This document shows, piece by piece, positions 16,044-23,334 of a DNA stretch of 26,867 bases. The position numbers and the translations under genes are program-made. Location: positions 1 through 26,867 of the forward strand of contig CAJUCC010000028.1 of assembly GCA_910585205.1 (NCBI GenBank), written 5' to 3'. The notes under the pieces were generated by a model that saw only the letters and a list, made by a program, of their open reading frames with translations, did no database searches and was not told the DNA's origin. Every line of letters starts with the position of its first letter. Position 1 is the first letter of the stretch. Source of the stretch: an uncultured Lachnospiraceae bacterium. Lineage in GTDB: Bacteria; Bacillota; Clostridia; Lachnospirales; Lachnospiraceae.

Positions 16044-16379
16044 GGGGTAGTAAAGGTTTCGACAGGGGTTTTGCAGCTGGAGAAGCTATCCGCAGGTGAT
16101 GCGTCAAATCACGACAATAAATATAAACGCTAACGATAATTTAGCTTACGCTGCCTAAGGGCAGCTGTCTGACCCGGGGCACCTGCACCTTGGGAACCAG
16201 GCATCGACTATGCAGGAAACGACGTGTGTTAAGCTTTGCGCATACGGGCGTAACATGAAGCTACTGACGGCATAAGGATGTCAGCTTTCGTATGCCGGAG
16301 GGAATGGAAATAACTGACTACGATAGTAGAAGGACAGGGAATAGGCTTTTGGACATGGGTTCGACTCCCATCTACTCCA
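16044..16379 (+). ncRNA. ssrA: Transfer-messenger RNA (tmRNA)
   Basis: The RNA rescues stalled ribosomes by acting first as alanyl-tRNA, then as mRNA. The 5' end GGGGTAG pairs with CTACTCC (16372-16378), giving the 7-bp acceptor stem with one G-U pair. The 5' GGTTTCGAC motif and the T-arm ATGGG-TTCGACT-CCCAT near the 3' end are diagnostic. The tag frame starts at GCT (16129) and reads ANDNLAYAA, then TAA (16156-16158), matching the ANDxxxxxAA form of bacterial tags. The discriminator A is at 16379, but the genome continues TTT instead of CCA, so the CCA must be added after transcription. Phage genes begin about 120 bases further on. Confidence 0.95.
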
Positions 16380-16390
16380 TTTGAAGACCG
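16350..16390. other. Predicted attachment site region at the ssrA 3' end
   Basis: The 3' end of ssrA, covering the T-arm and acceptor strand, is a frequent integration site, and here it is where host synteny ends and phage tail genes begin. The core cannot be delimited because the other junction lies outside the window. The expected test is a second copy of about 15-40 bases of this segment at the far end of the element. Confidence 0.55.
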
Positions 16391-16450
16391 CCGCAGTTAT
16401 GCGGGGTGCGGTTACTCGGAAACGGCGTGCTGCCGCTGATGTATTCGCGT

Positions 16451-16500
16451 AAAAAACAGGGACAGAAGAGAAATGATCTCCGCTGTCCCTGTATTTTTTT
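16451..16500. terminator. Bidirectional terminator between ssrA and the tail operon
   Basis: ACAGGGACAG (16456-16465) pairs perfectly with CTGTCCCTGT (16483-16492). An inner GAGA/TCTC can extend the stem. On the plus strand it is followed by ATTTTTTT, and on the minus strand by a run of six T (complement of 16451-16456). It can therefore stop transcription from ssrA and from the convergent tail operon. An additional short hairpin (CCGC-AGTTAT-GCGG, 16389-16402) lies before it. Confidence 0.85.
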
Positions 16501-17227
16501 ATTCGGTTTTCCTGTTTTTTGTTATCATACTGTCTATGGCTTCATTTACCTGCTTTATGGCATCCTGATACACATTTAAATACGCATCAGTCAGCTCCTG
16601 CCCATAGGAAACCGCATTGATTTTTTCTATGTCATGCAGTGATTCCAAATACGATCTGAGCTGGTTAAAATACGTCAGATGATGGGCTTTGTGAATCATC
16701 GCCGCAGAATATAACTTTGCGATCTCGTCAACCGTGTATAATTTACACGCCATATGATCGGCATGGTAATATACGGGGGCATTTGACGCCGTGGCAATAT
16801 CAAATAATTGCCGTATCGTAATCTGGTCTTCCTGTTTATAACTGAAGTGTTCACACTCCCCGTTTATGATAATATCCACACCGTTCATAATCATATTCCT
16901 GCAGGCTGCAGACAATTCTGAAATTTTGAGCCGGCGTGCTTCTTCGAGTGCAGGAGTGTATGAGACCGGTTCGATCGTACTGTCATTTTCATCCGATGTA
17001 AAAATAACGGTTCTTTCGTCTAATCTCTGGCAGATATATTTCATTTTTCTGAAATCACCTTGTACTTTCAGATTGTTTTCGTTCAATTCTTGGAAGCCGC
17101 ATCTGAAAGAGGCGTTATCGGCGTCCGTCAGCTCCGAATAAAATTTACATTTTATCCTGTTGGCACCATATAAAGTTAATGTTACGTCGAAAATTTTGTT
17201 ACTGTTGAGAAACCTTATTTTTTGCAT
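16499..17227 (-). CDS. DUF4376-like phage tail protein
   Basis: A 242-residue protein, the last gene of the tail operon. The N-terminal 90 residues are beta-rich and unlike anything I recognise. The C-terminal part (about 92-205) has the pattern known from DUF4376-type tail or fibre-associated proteins of clostridial prophages: EEARRLKISELSAACRNMIMNGVDI, then HFSYKQEDQITIRQLF, APVYYHADHMACKLYTVDEI and a helix with HKAHHLTYFNQLRSYLESL. The family's role is not established; its place beside fibres suggests a tail or fibre-associated function. AAAGGA precedes the ATG. It ends against the bidirectional terminator and lies next to the ssrA junction. Confidence 0.72.
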   Translation of the reverse strand: MQKIRFLNSNKIFDVTLTLYGANRIKCKFYSELTDADNASFRCGFQELNENNLKVQGDFRKMKYICQRLDERTVIFTSDENDSTIEPVSYTPALEEARRLKISELSAACRNMIMNGVDIIINGECEHFSYKQEDQITIRQLFDIATASNAPVYYHADHMACKLYTVDEIAKLYSAAMIHKAHHLTYFNQLRSYLESLHDIEKINAVSYGQELTDAYLNVYQDAIKQVNEAIDSMITKNRKTE

Positions 17228-17242
17228 ATCTGATCCTTTCTG

Positions 17243-18007
17243 CTATTTTAATCCCCATATTCTTAACCGACCGATACAATTATTCTGTTGCGTGGAAGAA
17301 CTCTGATTAAAATCTATTATAAATCGTATATTGGTGCCCGGATTGGGAACCGTGAGCGCGCAAATATAGAAATTGGAACTAATTTGATAGATAACCCGAT
17401 AAGTAGTTCCACTTATGGATGCTATGTTTATTGTGTCATAATTGTTTCCGATATTTCCTCTGTCATTTTGAAGTGTAAATATAATGGCAGCGTATCTGTC
17501 GTTAATTGCTAATGTGTAATCGAGTCTTCCGTGCCCGGTGTATTCTCCGCTTGAAGACGGATCGGTTCTGTTTTTTACTTCAAATGTAACATCTTTATAA
17601 CCGATGCTGTTTGCCGATTGTCCCTTATAGCCGGTATTTATTTTATTTAAGTTTGCAATTATTGTATTGAAGCTCGCATCTGCCGATGTCGTTACGCCTT
17701 TGGAAGTTAAAGCTGATGCAATGGCGTTTTTGGCATCAGCTACAGATTTTTTTAATGCCGACATCTCGGTATTGATTCCGGTGAGCGTTTCGTTTACCGT
17801 TTTGGCGTCCATAGCCCAGCCGTTTTCCGTAACGGTAGTGGACGTTGTGATACCCTTGATTGCTCCGACTTTTGTTTCAAGATTTTCGCCGTCTTCTGCG
17901 TCGACGGATTTTGCATTTGTAAGAAAATAAACTCTTTCCCAGACTTTGTTTAGTTGGTCAATTAAGACTCTGTAAATTTTGCGTTCTACTATATTTTCAC
18001 TGGCCAT
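17243..18007 (-). CDS. Putative tail fibre protein
   Basis: A 254-residue protein. The start is placed at 18007, where GGAGG stands eight bases upstream; an ATG 15 bases earlier overlaps this site and is less likely. Residues about 1-90 look like a tail-attachment and stalk segment (RKIYRVLIDQLNKVWERVYFLTNA, then SVADAKNAIASALTSKGVTTSADASFNTIIANLNKI, a repeat-like helix common in Firmicutes tail proteins). From about residue 125 to the end it is beta-rich and Asn/Ser/Thr-rich, ending LRIWGLK, which may be a receptor-binding or trimer-tip domain. It overlaps the upstream gene by 11 bases. The fibre role is inferred from position and composition. Confidence 0.65.
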   Translation of the reverse strand: MASENIVERKIYRVLIDQLNKVWERVYFLTNAKSVDAEDGENLETKVGAIKGITTSTTVTENGWAMDAKTVNETLTGINTEMSALKKSVADAKNAIASALTSKGVTTSADASFNTIIANLNKINTGYKGQSANSIGYKDVTFEVKNRTDPSSSGEYTGHGRLDYTLAINDRYAAIIFTLQNDRGNIGNNYDTINIASISGTTYRVIYQISSNFYICALTVPNPGTNIRFIIDFNQSSSTQQNNCIGRLRIWGLK

Positions 18008-18437
18008 GTATCGTTCCTCCATTCAAATCTTTTATTTGTTCCCATGTATAGTCAGATAACTGTTCCCATGTACAATCAGAAACCGCTTTCCATGTTCCCG
18101 CCCCGGAATCATCCGGAACCTTTTCGGAAGACAGCCAATGTGTTTCTTCGTCAGCAGGGACGGGGGATTCAGACTGATATTTTACAAGCGGTGTTTTGGG
18201 CGGCAGCTTTATTAAATAATCGCCTATGGCATGCAGCCGTTCTTCCAATAAATTTAACAGCCACGCACCATAAAAAAAGACCTCCGAATGATTTAAAAAT
18301 TCGGAAGCCTCTGCATAACTGCCTGAATCCAGTAATGAATAATAATAGTTCATTATCGGCGTCTGGGTCAGGTTAATATCCTGAAAAAATATTCGGTCAT
18401 CAATATATTGCGGAAATTTGGTTTTTCTATCCCTCAT
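17997..18437 (-). CDS. Small tail-associated protein with tandem TW repeats
   Basis: A 146-residue protein of unknown function. Residues about 24-75 are helical (YYYSLLDSGSYAEASEFLNHS, GAWLLNLLEERLHAIGDYL) and resemble the middle of the next protein upstream in the operon, so the two are probably paralogues. A Pro/Ser/Glu-rich linker follows. The C-terminus holds three 8-residue repeats: TWKAVSDC, TWEQLSDY, TWEQIKDL. At DNA level the last two are adjacent 24-base repeats at 18037-18084. Its ATG overlaps the TGA of the preceding gene (ATGA), implying translational coupling. It probably links or decorates tail fibres; this is inferred only from position. Confidence 0.6.
   Translation of the reverse strand: MRDRKTKFPQYIDDRIFFQDINLTQTPIMNYYYSLLDSGSYAEASEFLNHSEVFFYGAWLLNLLEERLHAIGDYLIKLPPKTPLVKYQSESPVPADEETHWLSSEKVPDDSGAGTWKAVSDCTWEQLSDYTWEQIKDLNGGTIHGQ
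18037..18084 (-). repeat. Two tandem 24-base repeats coding TWEQ units
   Basis: 18037-18060 and 18061-18084 are directly adjacent 24-base units, identical at most positions, encoding two 8-residue TW repeats. A third, more diverged unit (18085-18108) encodes TWKAVSDC. Confidence 0.8.
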
Positions 18438-18778
18438 GTCAGTATATCATCACTCCCTCCAATCCAAACATCAAAATTCTCAACCAATTCGGGTTCTTGT
18501 TCCGTGTAATAGATATTCTGCCTTTTGTAGATTGCATAAATTTCAAGATTTCTGATTTCTTCGTCTAATCTGTTGATAAGTTCTGCACCGAAACAATATT
18601 GACCGAGGGTGTCTTTATTTGATTGTATAATTTCGTTTACTTTGTCGTATTTACCCTGTGACTGTAATATCTTTATCTGATTTACCAGAGAACCGACAGA
18701 ATCATCAACATCTTTGAAATGATGCAATGGCATAAGCTCATGTGGGAAATTGCTGTATTCGTTTGTGTAATAAGCCAT
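18434..18778 (-). CDS. Small tail-associated protein, paralogue of its neighbour
   Basis: A 114-residue protein with no family I can name. It has a helical middle (VGSLVNQIKILQSQGKYDKVNEII, then CFGAELINRLDEEIRNLEIYAI) that parallels the neighbouring 146-residue protein (SLLDSGSYAEASEFL, then YGAWLLNLLEERLHAIGDYL). It ends with NFDVWIGGSDDILT; a very similar NIWIG ending closes the 420-residue tail protein of the same operon. GAAGGAAAC precedes the ATG. Small proteins of this kind are common just after receptor-binding protein genes in clostridial prophages. Function unknown. Confidence 0.6.
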   Translation of the reverse strand: MAYYTNEYSNFPHELMPLHHFKDVDDSVGSLVNQIKILQSQGKYDKVNEIIQSNKDTLGQYCFGAELINRLDEEIRNLEIYAIYKRQNIYYTEQEPELVENFDVWIGGSDDILT

Positions 18779-18814
18779 TTTGTTTCCTTCTTCGTATTAT
18801 TTGATTGGTATTTA

Positions 18815-18958
18815 TTATTGATCGGCTGACAGAGGATTCCCATTGGTATCATATCCGAGTTCATTCAGCTTGTCTTTTACAAGATTCTGTAATTCGGCGG
18901 GAACAGTGTCAAACAATCTCTTTTTGTTAATAATTAATGCTGCATATAAATCTGTCAT
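18815..18958 (-). CDS. CD1375-like phage microprotein
   Basis: A 47-residue protein starting MTDLYAALIINKKRLFDTVP and ending SADQ. The pattern of a short Tyr/Ala N-terminus, LIINKKR, then F-x-x-VP and a helix (ELQNLVKDKLNELGY) fits the small CD1375/XkdX-like proteins found after tail fibre genes in clostridial and Bacillus phages. Their role is unknown; they may help tail or fibre assembly. Its ATG overlaps the TGA of the preceding gene (ATGA at 18955-18958) and AGGAGG lies upstream. Confidence 0.72.
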   Translation of the reverse strand: MTDLYAALIINKKRLFDTVPAELQNLVKDKLNELGYDTNGNPLSADQ

Positions 18959-19272
18959 ATCGGAACATCCTCCTGACGTCTATTGGTAATTATTTCATAT
19001 ATTTCTGCAATGGCTTCCATAATGACCATTTGGTTATAATCGCTGTTTTCCTGGTTTGTTATGATTTGCTTACTGTTTTCCGCAGCATATAAATGAAATT
19101 CTTCCCTGGTTAATAAGGCTTCCTGATATGTCCAGTAAGTTATTTTATTATTTTCATTACAGGAACGTACTTCGGGTGCAATGTCTTTTCTTACATATAC
19201 CGTATTATCGCGATTCATTTGGAGAATTTCTGGTTTTATGGTGCTTTCGGAATATCTGTATTTAAGTTTCAT
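18955..19272 (-). CDS. Tail accessory protein following the receptor-binding protein
   Basis: A 105-residue protein. The start at 19272 (MKLKYRYSES) is chosen because AAAGGAGAAATCA lies just upstream; the frame is open a further 16 codons but inside the previous gene. It contains NTVYVRKDIAPEV and then TYWTYQEALLTREEFHLYAAEN, with a C-terminal helix VIMEAIAEIYEII. Similar short proteins stand between tail fibre and CD1375-like genes in Lachnospiraceae prophages. It overlaps the receptor-binding gene by 11 bases. Function not known; perhaps fibre chaperone or structural accessory. Confidence 0.6.
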   Translation of the reverse strand: MKLKYRYSESTIKPEILQMNRDNTVYVRKDIAPEVRSCNENNKITYWTYQEALLTREEFHLYAAENSKQIITNQENSDYNQMVIMEAIAEIYEIITNRRQEDVPI

Positions 19273-20908
19273 TGATTTCTCCTTTATTGATTGGTTTGAA
19301 AGATATTGCGGAACCAACATCTACAGTTTGGGTATTGCCATTCAAAGTAAGCATTGCGCAGAAAATTCCATTATGATACCAATTTTTATATGATCCCCCA
19401 ACTGCTGCCTGCAAACCATAAGTACCGCCATCATTACTCCATAGCCCATCACATTCGTTTGTAGTTGATGATCCTTCAGTTATACATGGGAGGCGCCCAA
19501 AATTTAAGTCTATCGTGCCACTTATATATCCCCCCAACGTATTAGGCGTTTTTGGTTCTTCTTTGAGATGTATATAACCTGTCGAGTTTTGATTAAAATC
19601 AGATGTAGTAGACCCATCATGAGTTCCCCATGTGATTTTAATGTAATGAAATCCTTTATAAGCACCCCATCCTGCAATTTTCCTCCATAGATTACTCCAT
19701 AGATTTTCCATACCAAACACTTTTACACCAAATTCCGGGTTATTGCTTCCCCAAAATAACCCTTTAGAATCCATTGTTCCCTGCCCTATGGCAGATTGCG
19801 GAACTACACTCTGATTGCTGGGAGCACATCTGCCGAAACCATATTTTTCTTGGCTGTTTGTACTTTTGGACATCATTACCAATAAATCCTGTATTAATAA
19901 TCGATCCGCTAAAAATTCCAGATTCCATCCATCGCCGTTTGATTGCGCATTGCTATAATGATGAGTTGAATTCTGGTTTACAGCATTTGATTGACCGGAA
20001 ATTGATCTTGTTCTATATATATATGTACCATCTGGTTTTTCCTCTGATATATTTGAACCAAAATAAATTGCTGTATAAAAATGTTCAATCTGATTATCAT
20101 TTTTATCATAATTTGACCAACAATCATATCCATCATCTACGGGGGTGTTAGAACAGCGGAAATGATAGATGCCATTTTCCGTCCATCTCTTTGTATATAT
20201 TTTTGACCATTCCATCATTGCATTTCCTTCGAAATCAGGATTTGCGACTTGAGACTCCGTGTTATCCGTTGTTTTTGTATAATCATTGGGATCAAGATAT
20301 TCTGCTACTGTACCGTCATATTTTATCATACAAGGTCTTGGCATGAACATTCCTTCACTCGGCCATCCGCCATAATTAAATGTATCTGCATCAAAATCCA
20401 TAAATGCAGGTGAAAAATCGGCGTTGTCTACATCAGACGGGTAGGAAACACGGGCGTCGGGATCGCTGATATTTTTGTCCAGATCATATCCAAATATATA
20501 TGTTTCCGGTACAGGAGCAAGTTTCGGAGTGACTTCTATACGGTTTGATTTGTTTCTGTTATATACGCCCTGTGTACTATATGGAAATGCAGCATAGTAA
20601 TAAGTGGTTCCATCTACGACGGTACTGTCAATAATTTCCTGATCTTCTGTGATAGCAGCGACCATATCACCACTGAATTCATCTTTGGGATAATCAGTTG
20701 TACTTTTTCTGATGATAGCGCCTGCTATAGTACACAGTGTCTGACCCTCAATGACTGTATCGTCAGGAAGTTTTGCATTGATTTTTACTGTCAGTGTATC
20801 CGTTTCTGTCTGGTAGTCAGACTTTGCCGAAAAAGTAATCATGTTTGATGGTTCGATGCCACCGAAAAAATGTCTGTTTTTGCCAAAAATTATATCTTCT
20901 TCTGCCAT
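19262..20908 (-). CDS. Putative receptor-binding tail protein with C-type-lectin-like end
   Basis: A 548-residue tail protein. The start at 20908 (MAEEDIIFGK) follows AAAGGAG; an in-frame ATG 45 bases upstream has no such site. Residues about 25-130 form a beta-sandwich-like region (VDGTTYYYAAFPYS, then NRIEVTP) resembling fibronectin type III. From about 190 onward the protein is rich in Trp, Gly, Asn and Tyr: MPRPCMIKYDGTVAEYL, MEWSKIYTKR, RLLIQDLLVMMSKST, VFGMENLWSNLWRKIAGWGA and WSNDGGTYGL, ending in GIFCAMLTLN and VGSAISFKP. This resembles the formylglycine-enzyme/C-type-lectin fold used by phage adhesins and by diversity-generating retroelement targets. It likely recognises the host surface. 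No reverse transcriptase or template repeat is visible here. Confidence 0.72.
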   Translation of the reverse strand: MAEEDIIFGKNRHFFGGIEPSNMITFSAKSDYQTETDTLTVKINAKLPDDTVIEGQTLCTIAGAIIRKSTTDYPKDEFSGDMVAAITEDQEIIDSTVVDGTTYYYAAFPYSTQGVYNRNKSNRIEVTPKLAPVPETYIFGYDLDKNISDPDARVSYPSDVDNADFSPAFMDFDADTFNYGGWPSEGMFMPRPCMIKYDGTVAEYLDPNDYTKTTDNTESQVANPDFEGNAMMEWSKIYTKRWTENGIYHFRCSNTPVDDGYDCWSNYDKNDNQIEHFYTAIYFGSNISEEKPDGTYIYRTRSISGQSNAVNQNSTHHYSNAQSNGDGWNLEFLADRLLIQDLLVMMSKSTNSQEKYGFGRCAPSNQSVVPQSAIGQGTMDSKGLFWGSNNPEFGVKVFGMENLWSNLWRKIAGWGAYKGFHYIKITWGTHDGSTTSDFNQNSTGYIHLKEEPKTPNTLGGYISGTIDLNFGRLPCITEGSSTTNECDGLWSNDGGTYGLQAAVGGSYKNWYHNGIFCAMLTLNGNTQTVDVGSAISFKPINKGEINET

Positions 20909-20930
20909 TTTGTTTCTCCTTTGCATTACA

Positions 20931-21638
20931 TTATTTAATTTCAATGTCAGCAATTATTTTACCGTCGCTGTCAAATGTTTTGGTCATTCTGCCGATAACA
21001 AGTCCCTCAGAATTTTTGAGTTCTGTTACACATTTCGAGAAATTGTCGGTATAAGTCTTAGTCAATAATCTGCCCTCAGAATCCGCAGAAGTGATAACGG
21101 TCCAATCATCAGAAAATGATTTTTGACCGTCCGGTAATCCGCTTACTAAAATTCCGGTAATCTCTGTTGTGCGCAACTGATCCTGGAGTCCGTCCGTAAT
21201 GCCGTCAACAGCCCCGGAAATTTTTCTGCTTACCTCATCCGGTGTATCCGGGATATAGGCAAGAGCATTCGTAATATCTCCCTTTGTTATCTCACTGCGA
21301 ATTTGGGCAGAAGATTTGTTTTCAACCGCATCTAATCCAAGATCACTTTTGGTCGTTCCGTGCGGGTTGGTCCCTGCCGGATGGACATACACCGTTATTT
21401 CTTCATCATGAATTCTTATGTTGCCATTTATCCCGGATTTCTCTGTTTTTGCTTTATTCCAGTTATCTTTATCGGATTGGGTAACGTGGATAGTGGCATC
21501 TGATGTATGGGCGTTTAATTCAGAGCGGTTTTCCTGTAATACCTGATCGATAATATCCATGTTATCGTTTATCAGCCCGACATTGACTTTTTCATCTTGT
21601 GCGGGCTTGTTTAATTGATAGTTCGATGTGTTTTCCAA
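20931..21638 (-). CDS. Phage tail fibre-like protein, TTG start
   Basis: A 235-residue protein. It begins with a TTG codon (21638-21636) preceded by AAGGGGTGA; no ATG fits, and the N-terminus ENTSNYQLNKPAQDEKVNVGLINDNMDIID is the conserved start of a Firmicutes tail protein group. A second motif, HTSDATIHVTQSDKDNWNKAKT, is the HxT-x-x-W segment frequent in tail fibres and neck appendages. The C-terminal third (about 165-235) is beta-rich and may be a trimerising tip. It lies 16 bases downstream of the hub-like gene. It is probably a fibre or a connector for the receptor-binding protein. Confidence 0.7.
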   Translation of the reverse strand: MENTSNYQLNKPAQDEKVNVGLINDNMDIIDQVLQENRSELNAHTSDATIHVTQSDKDNWNKAKTEKSGINGNIRIHDEEITVYVHPAGTNPHGTTKSDLGLDAVENKSSAQIRSEITKGDITNALAYIPDTPDEVSRKISGAVDGITDGLQDQLRTTEITGILVSGLPDGQKSFSDDWTVITSADSEGRLLTKTYTDNFSKCVTELKNSEGLVIGRMTKTFDSDGKIIADIEIK

Positions 21639-21654
21639 TAAATCACCCCTTTTG

Positions 21655-23334
21655 TTATTTATTATACAAACTATAAAATCTCATTAGCTTCCATGTTGTA
21701 GTGGCGCCGCTTAAATCGTGACTGATTGATTTTACAATATATTGATGCGTTTCGTTGGAATCGTTTCTGCGATAACTTACTTTTATGTTCACATCGGCAA
21801 ACGGGCATAATTTTGTAGTGATTGAAATGGAGTCTGACAGTCTGCAGTTTTTCCAGTTTTCATATTCGGCGCGTGCGAGAGCAAGAGAGTCAGAGGTAAT
21901 GTTTTCATATTCTCCGCCTTGTTTGACATCCAGAATTTCACCAAGCTGTTGTACTGTAAAGGGACTGTCCGGCACTACATTCAAATCTACGCTGTCACAA
22001 TTATAAACCGCCTGAAAATATTCTTTTGAAAACACTTTGACAACGCTGCCGTCTTGTATTGTATAATCCATGTCACTGACAATGCCATCCGTAAGCACAT
22101 TGATCCCATGTGCCTGCCACTGACCAAGAAAATACGCATATAAGACGGTATTGTTGTCTTTTATTTTCTTTTTGATTTTAAATACACAGGTCTTACCTGC
22201 TTCCAAAGTATTTTGCAGGATCGGGTTTTCTGTATTTTCATCTATAATTGCAATTTCTCCCAATTCGTTTATATTTAATGTACTTCCTGCAGAATTAACG
22301 GAAGGGATTTTTACAGCAATCAAATCCCCGTTTTTATAATCGGTATAGGACTCTATATTGGAGAAATAGCAATGATTGTGATAACGACAGTTTTCGGTAT
22401 AAAAATCGGTATCCAGAACCTGCCCCCATACTTCGCATATGTTTCTGACCGTAGTAAGGTCAATGCTGGTGTTTTCGGAAATGATAATTGTTTGCAAAAA
22501 GGTGTTGTCAAAGACAATATCATCATCATAACAACTTGGTATCATTTTACATATGAATATTCCGTGTTCATCAAAATACATTTCGTAATTCGGGTGTAAG
22601 TCTCGAAGCGTTGTCAAAATAGAAAGAACGCTGCACCCTGCGGTAAATTCCTGATCGTAGGGGAGTGCGTTCCATGTTTCCATATAACTTCCGTCCCTGA
22701 CCTGTACTTTTGATTGTTCTCGGTATTCCAGGTAATCCGGATTGTAATCGGGCATCCCTTTAAATTCACCGATTTCATCTATTTCATATTCCGTAATTTT
22801 GCCAAGTTGTGTGAGCGTGGTGATAACGGCATCCCGGATATAATTATATTGAATGATCTGCCCTGTTGCGGAATCTTCCGCATATGCCGGATATTGTATT
22901 ATCAGCGCGCCTGACTGTCCGTTTTTGGTTCCGTCGAGTTTGGCCATCAGATCGGCGCAATTCATTGTGATTTGGTTTGTTGTTGCATCGTATGTCGCTG
23001 AGGTGTTCTGAAATACATATACGCCCTGTTGATACCAGCGCCATTGATTGTGAACCCTGTCCGATATTCCGATTTGCATTTTTATGATCCGATTCATCCA
23101 TATAATTCCGTTTTTGTTTACTGTCAGAAATTTGTTTTTTACGGGGACGGCAGTAACACAAAAACTCCGCCGGACATCCGATTCGGCGTCAATACCTGAG
23201 GAACCGTTGATAACACCACATTCCAATGTATCCAAATGATCGCCGTTGATTTCGTCATATACATCTATTTTGATTCTTACATCCATTATGTTCTGACGGA
23301 TGAGTTCCAAATCCCCTGTATTTATTTGTGTCAT
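21655..23334 (-). CDS. Baseplate/hub-like tail protein (DUF5048-like)
   Basis: A 559-residue protein, the second largest in view in this operon to show tail-hub character. The N-terminal part (VRIKIDVYDEINGDHLDTLECGVINGSSGIDAESDVRRSF, then IIWMNRIIKMQIGISDR) resembles the DUF5048 domain of clostridial phage tail proteins. The middle has a TTLRDLHPNYEMYFDEHGIFICKMIPS segment typical of Tal/gp27-like hubs. The end, VSYRRNDSNETHQYIVKSISHDLSG, matches the last barrel of such hubs. The start at 23334 is preferred because its ATG overlaps the upstream TGA and GGTGG lies before it; an ATG at 23346 is possible. No lysozyme or peptidase domain is apparent. Role by similarity of layout; moderate certainty. 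Confidence 0.68.
   Translation of the reverse strand: MTQINTGDLELIRQNIMDVRIKIDVYDEINGDHLDTLECGVINGSSGIDAESDVRRSFCVTAVPVKNKFLTVNKNGIIWMNRIIKMQIGISDRVHNQWRWYQQGVYVFQNTSATYDATTNQITMNCADLMAKLDGTKNGQSGALIIQYPAYAEDSATGQIIQYNYIRDAVITTLTQLGKITEYEIDEIGEFKGMPDYNPDYLEYREQSKVQVRDGSYMETWNALPYDQEFTAGCSVLSILTTLRDLHPNYEMYFDEHGIFICKMIPSCYDDDIVFDNTFLQTIIISENTSIDLTTVRNICEVWGQVLDTDFYTENCRYHNHCYFSNIESYTDYKNGDLIAVKIPSVNSAGSTLNINELGEIAIIDENTENPILQNTLEAGKTCVFKIKKKIKDNNTVLYAYFLGQWQAHGINVLTDGIVSDMDYTIQDGSVVKVFSKEYFQAVYNCDSVDLNVVPDSPFTVQQLGEILDVKQGGEYENITSDSLALARAEYENWKNCRLSDSISITTKLCPFADVNIKVSYRRNDSNETHQYIVKSISHDLSGATTTWKLMRFYSLYNK

Noticed and set aside
16380..16450. Possible tRNA or extra small RNA after ssrA
   Set aside because: Only a short CCGC/GCGG hairpin is present; no T-arm or anticodon arm can be built.
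19262..19460. Claim of an active diversity-generating retroelement
   Set aside because: No reverse transcriptase frame and no near-copy of the lectin-like end were found in the window, so only the resemblance of the target is reported.
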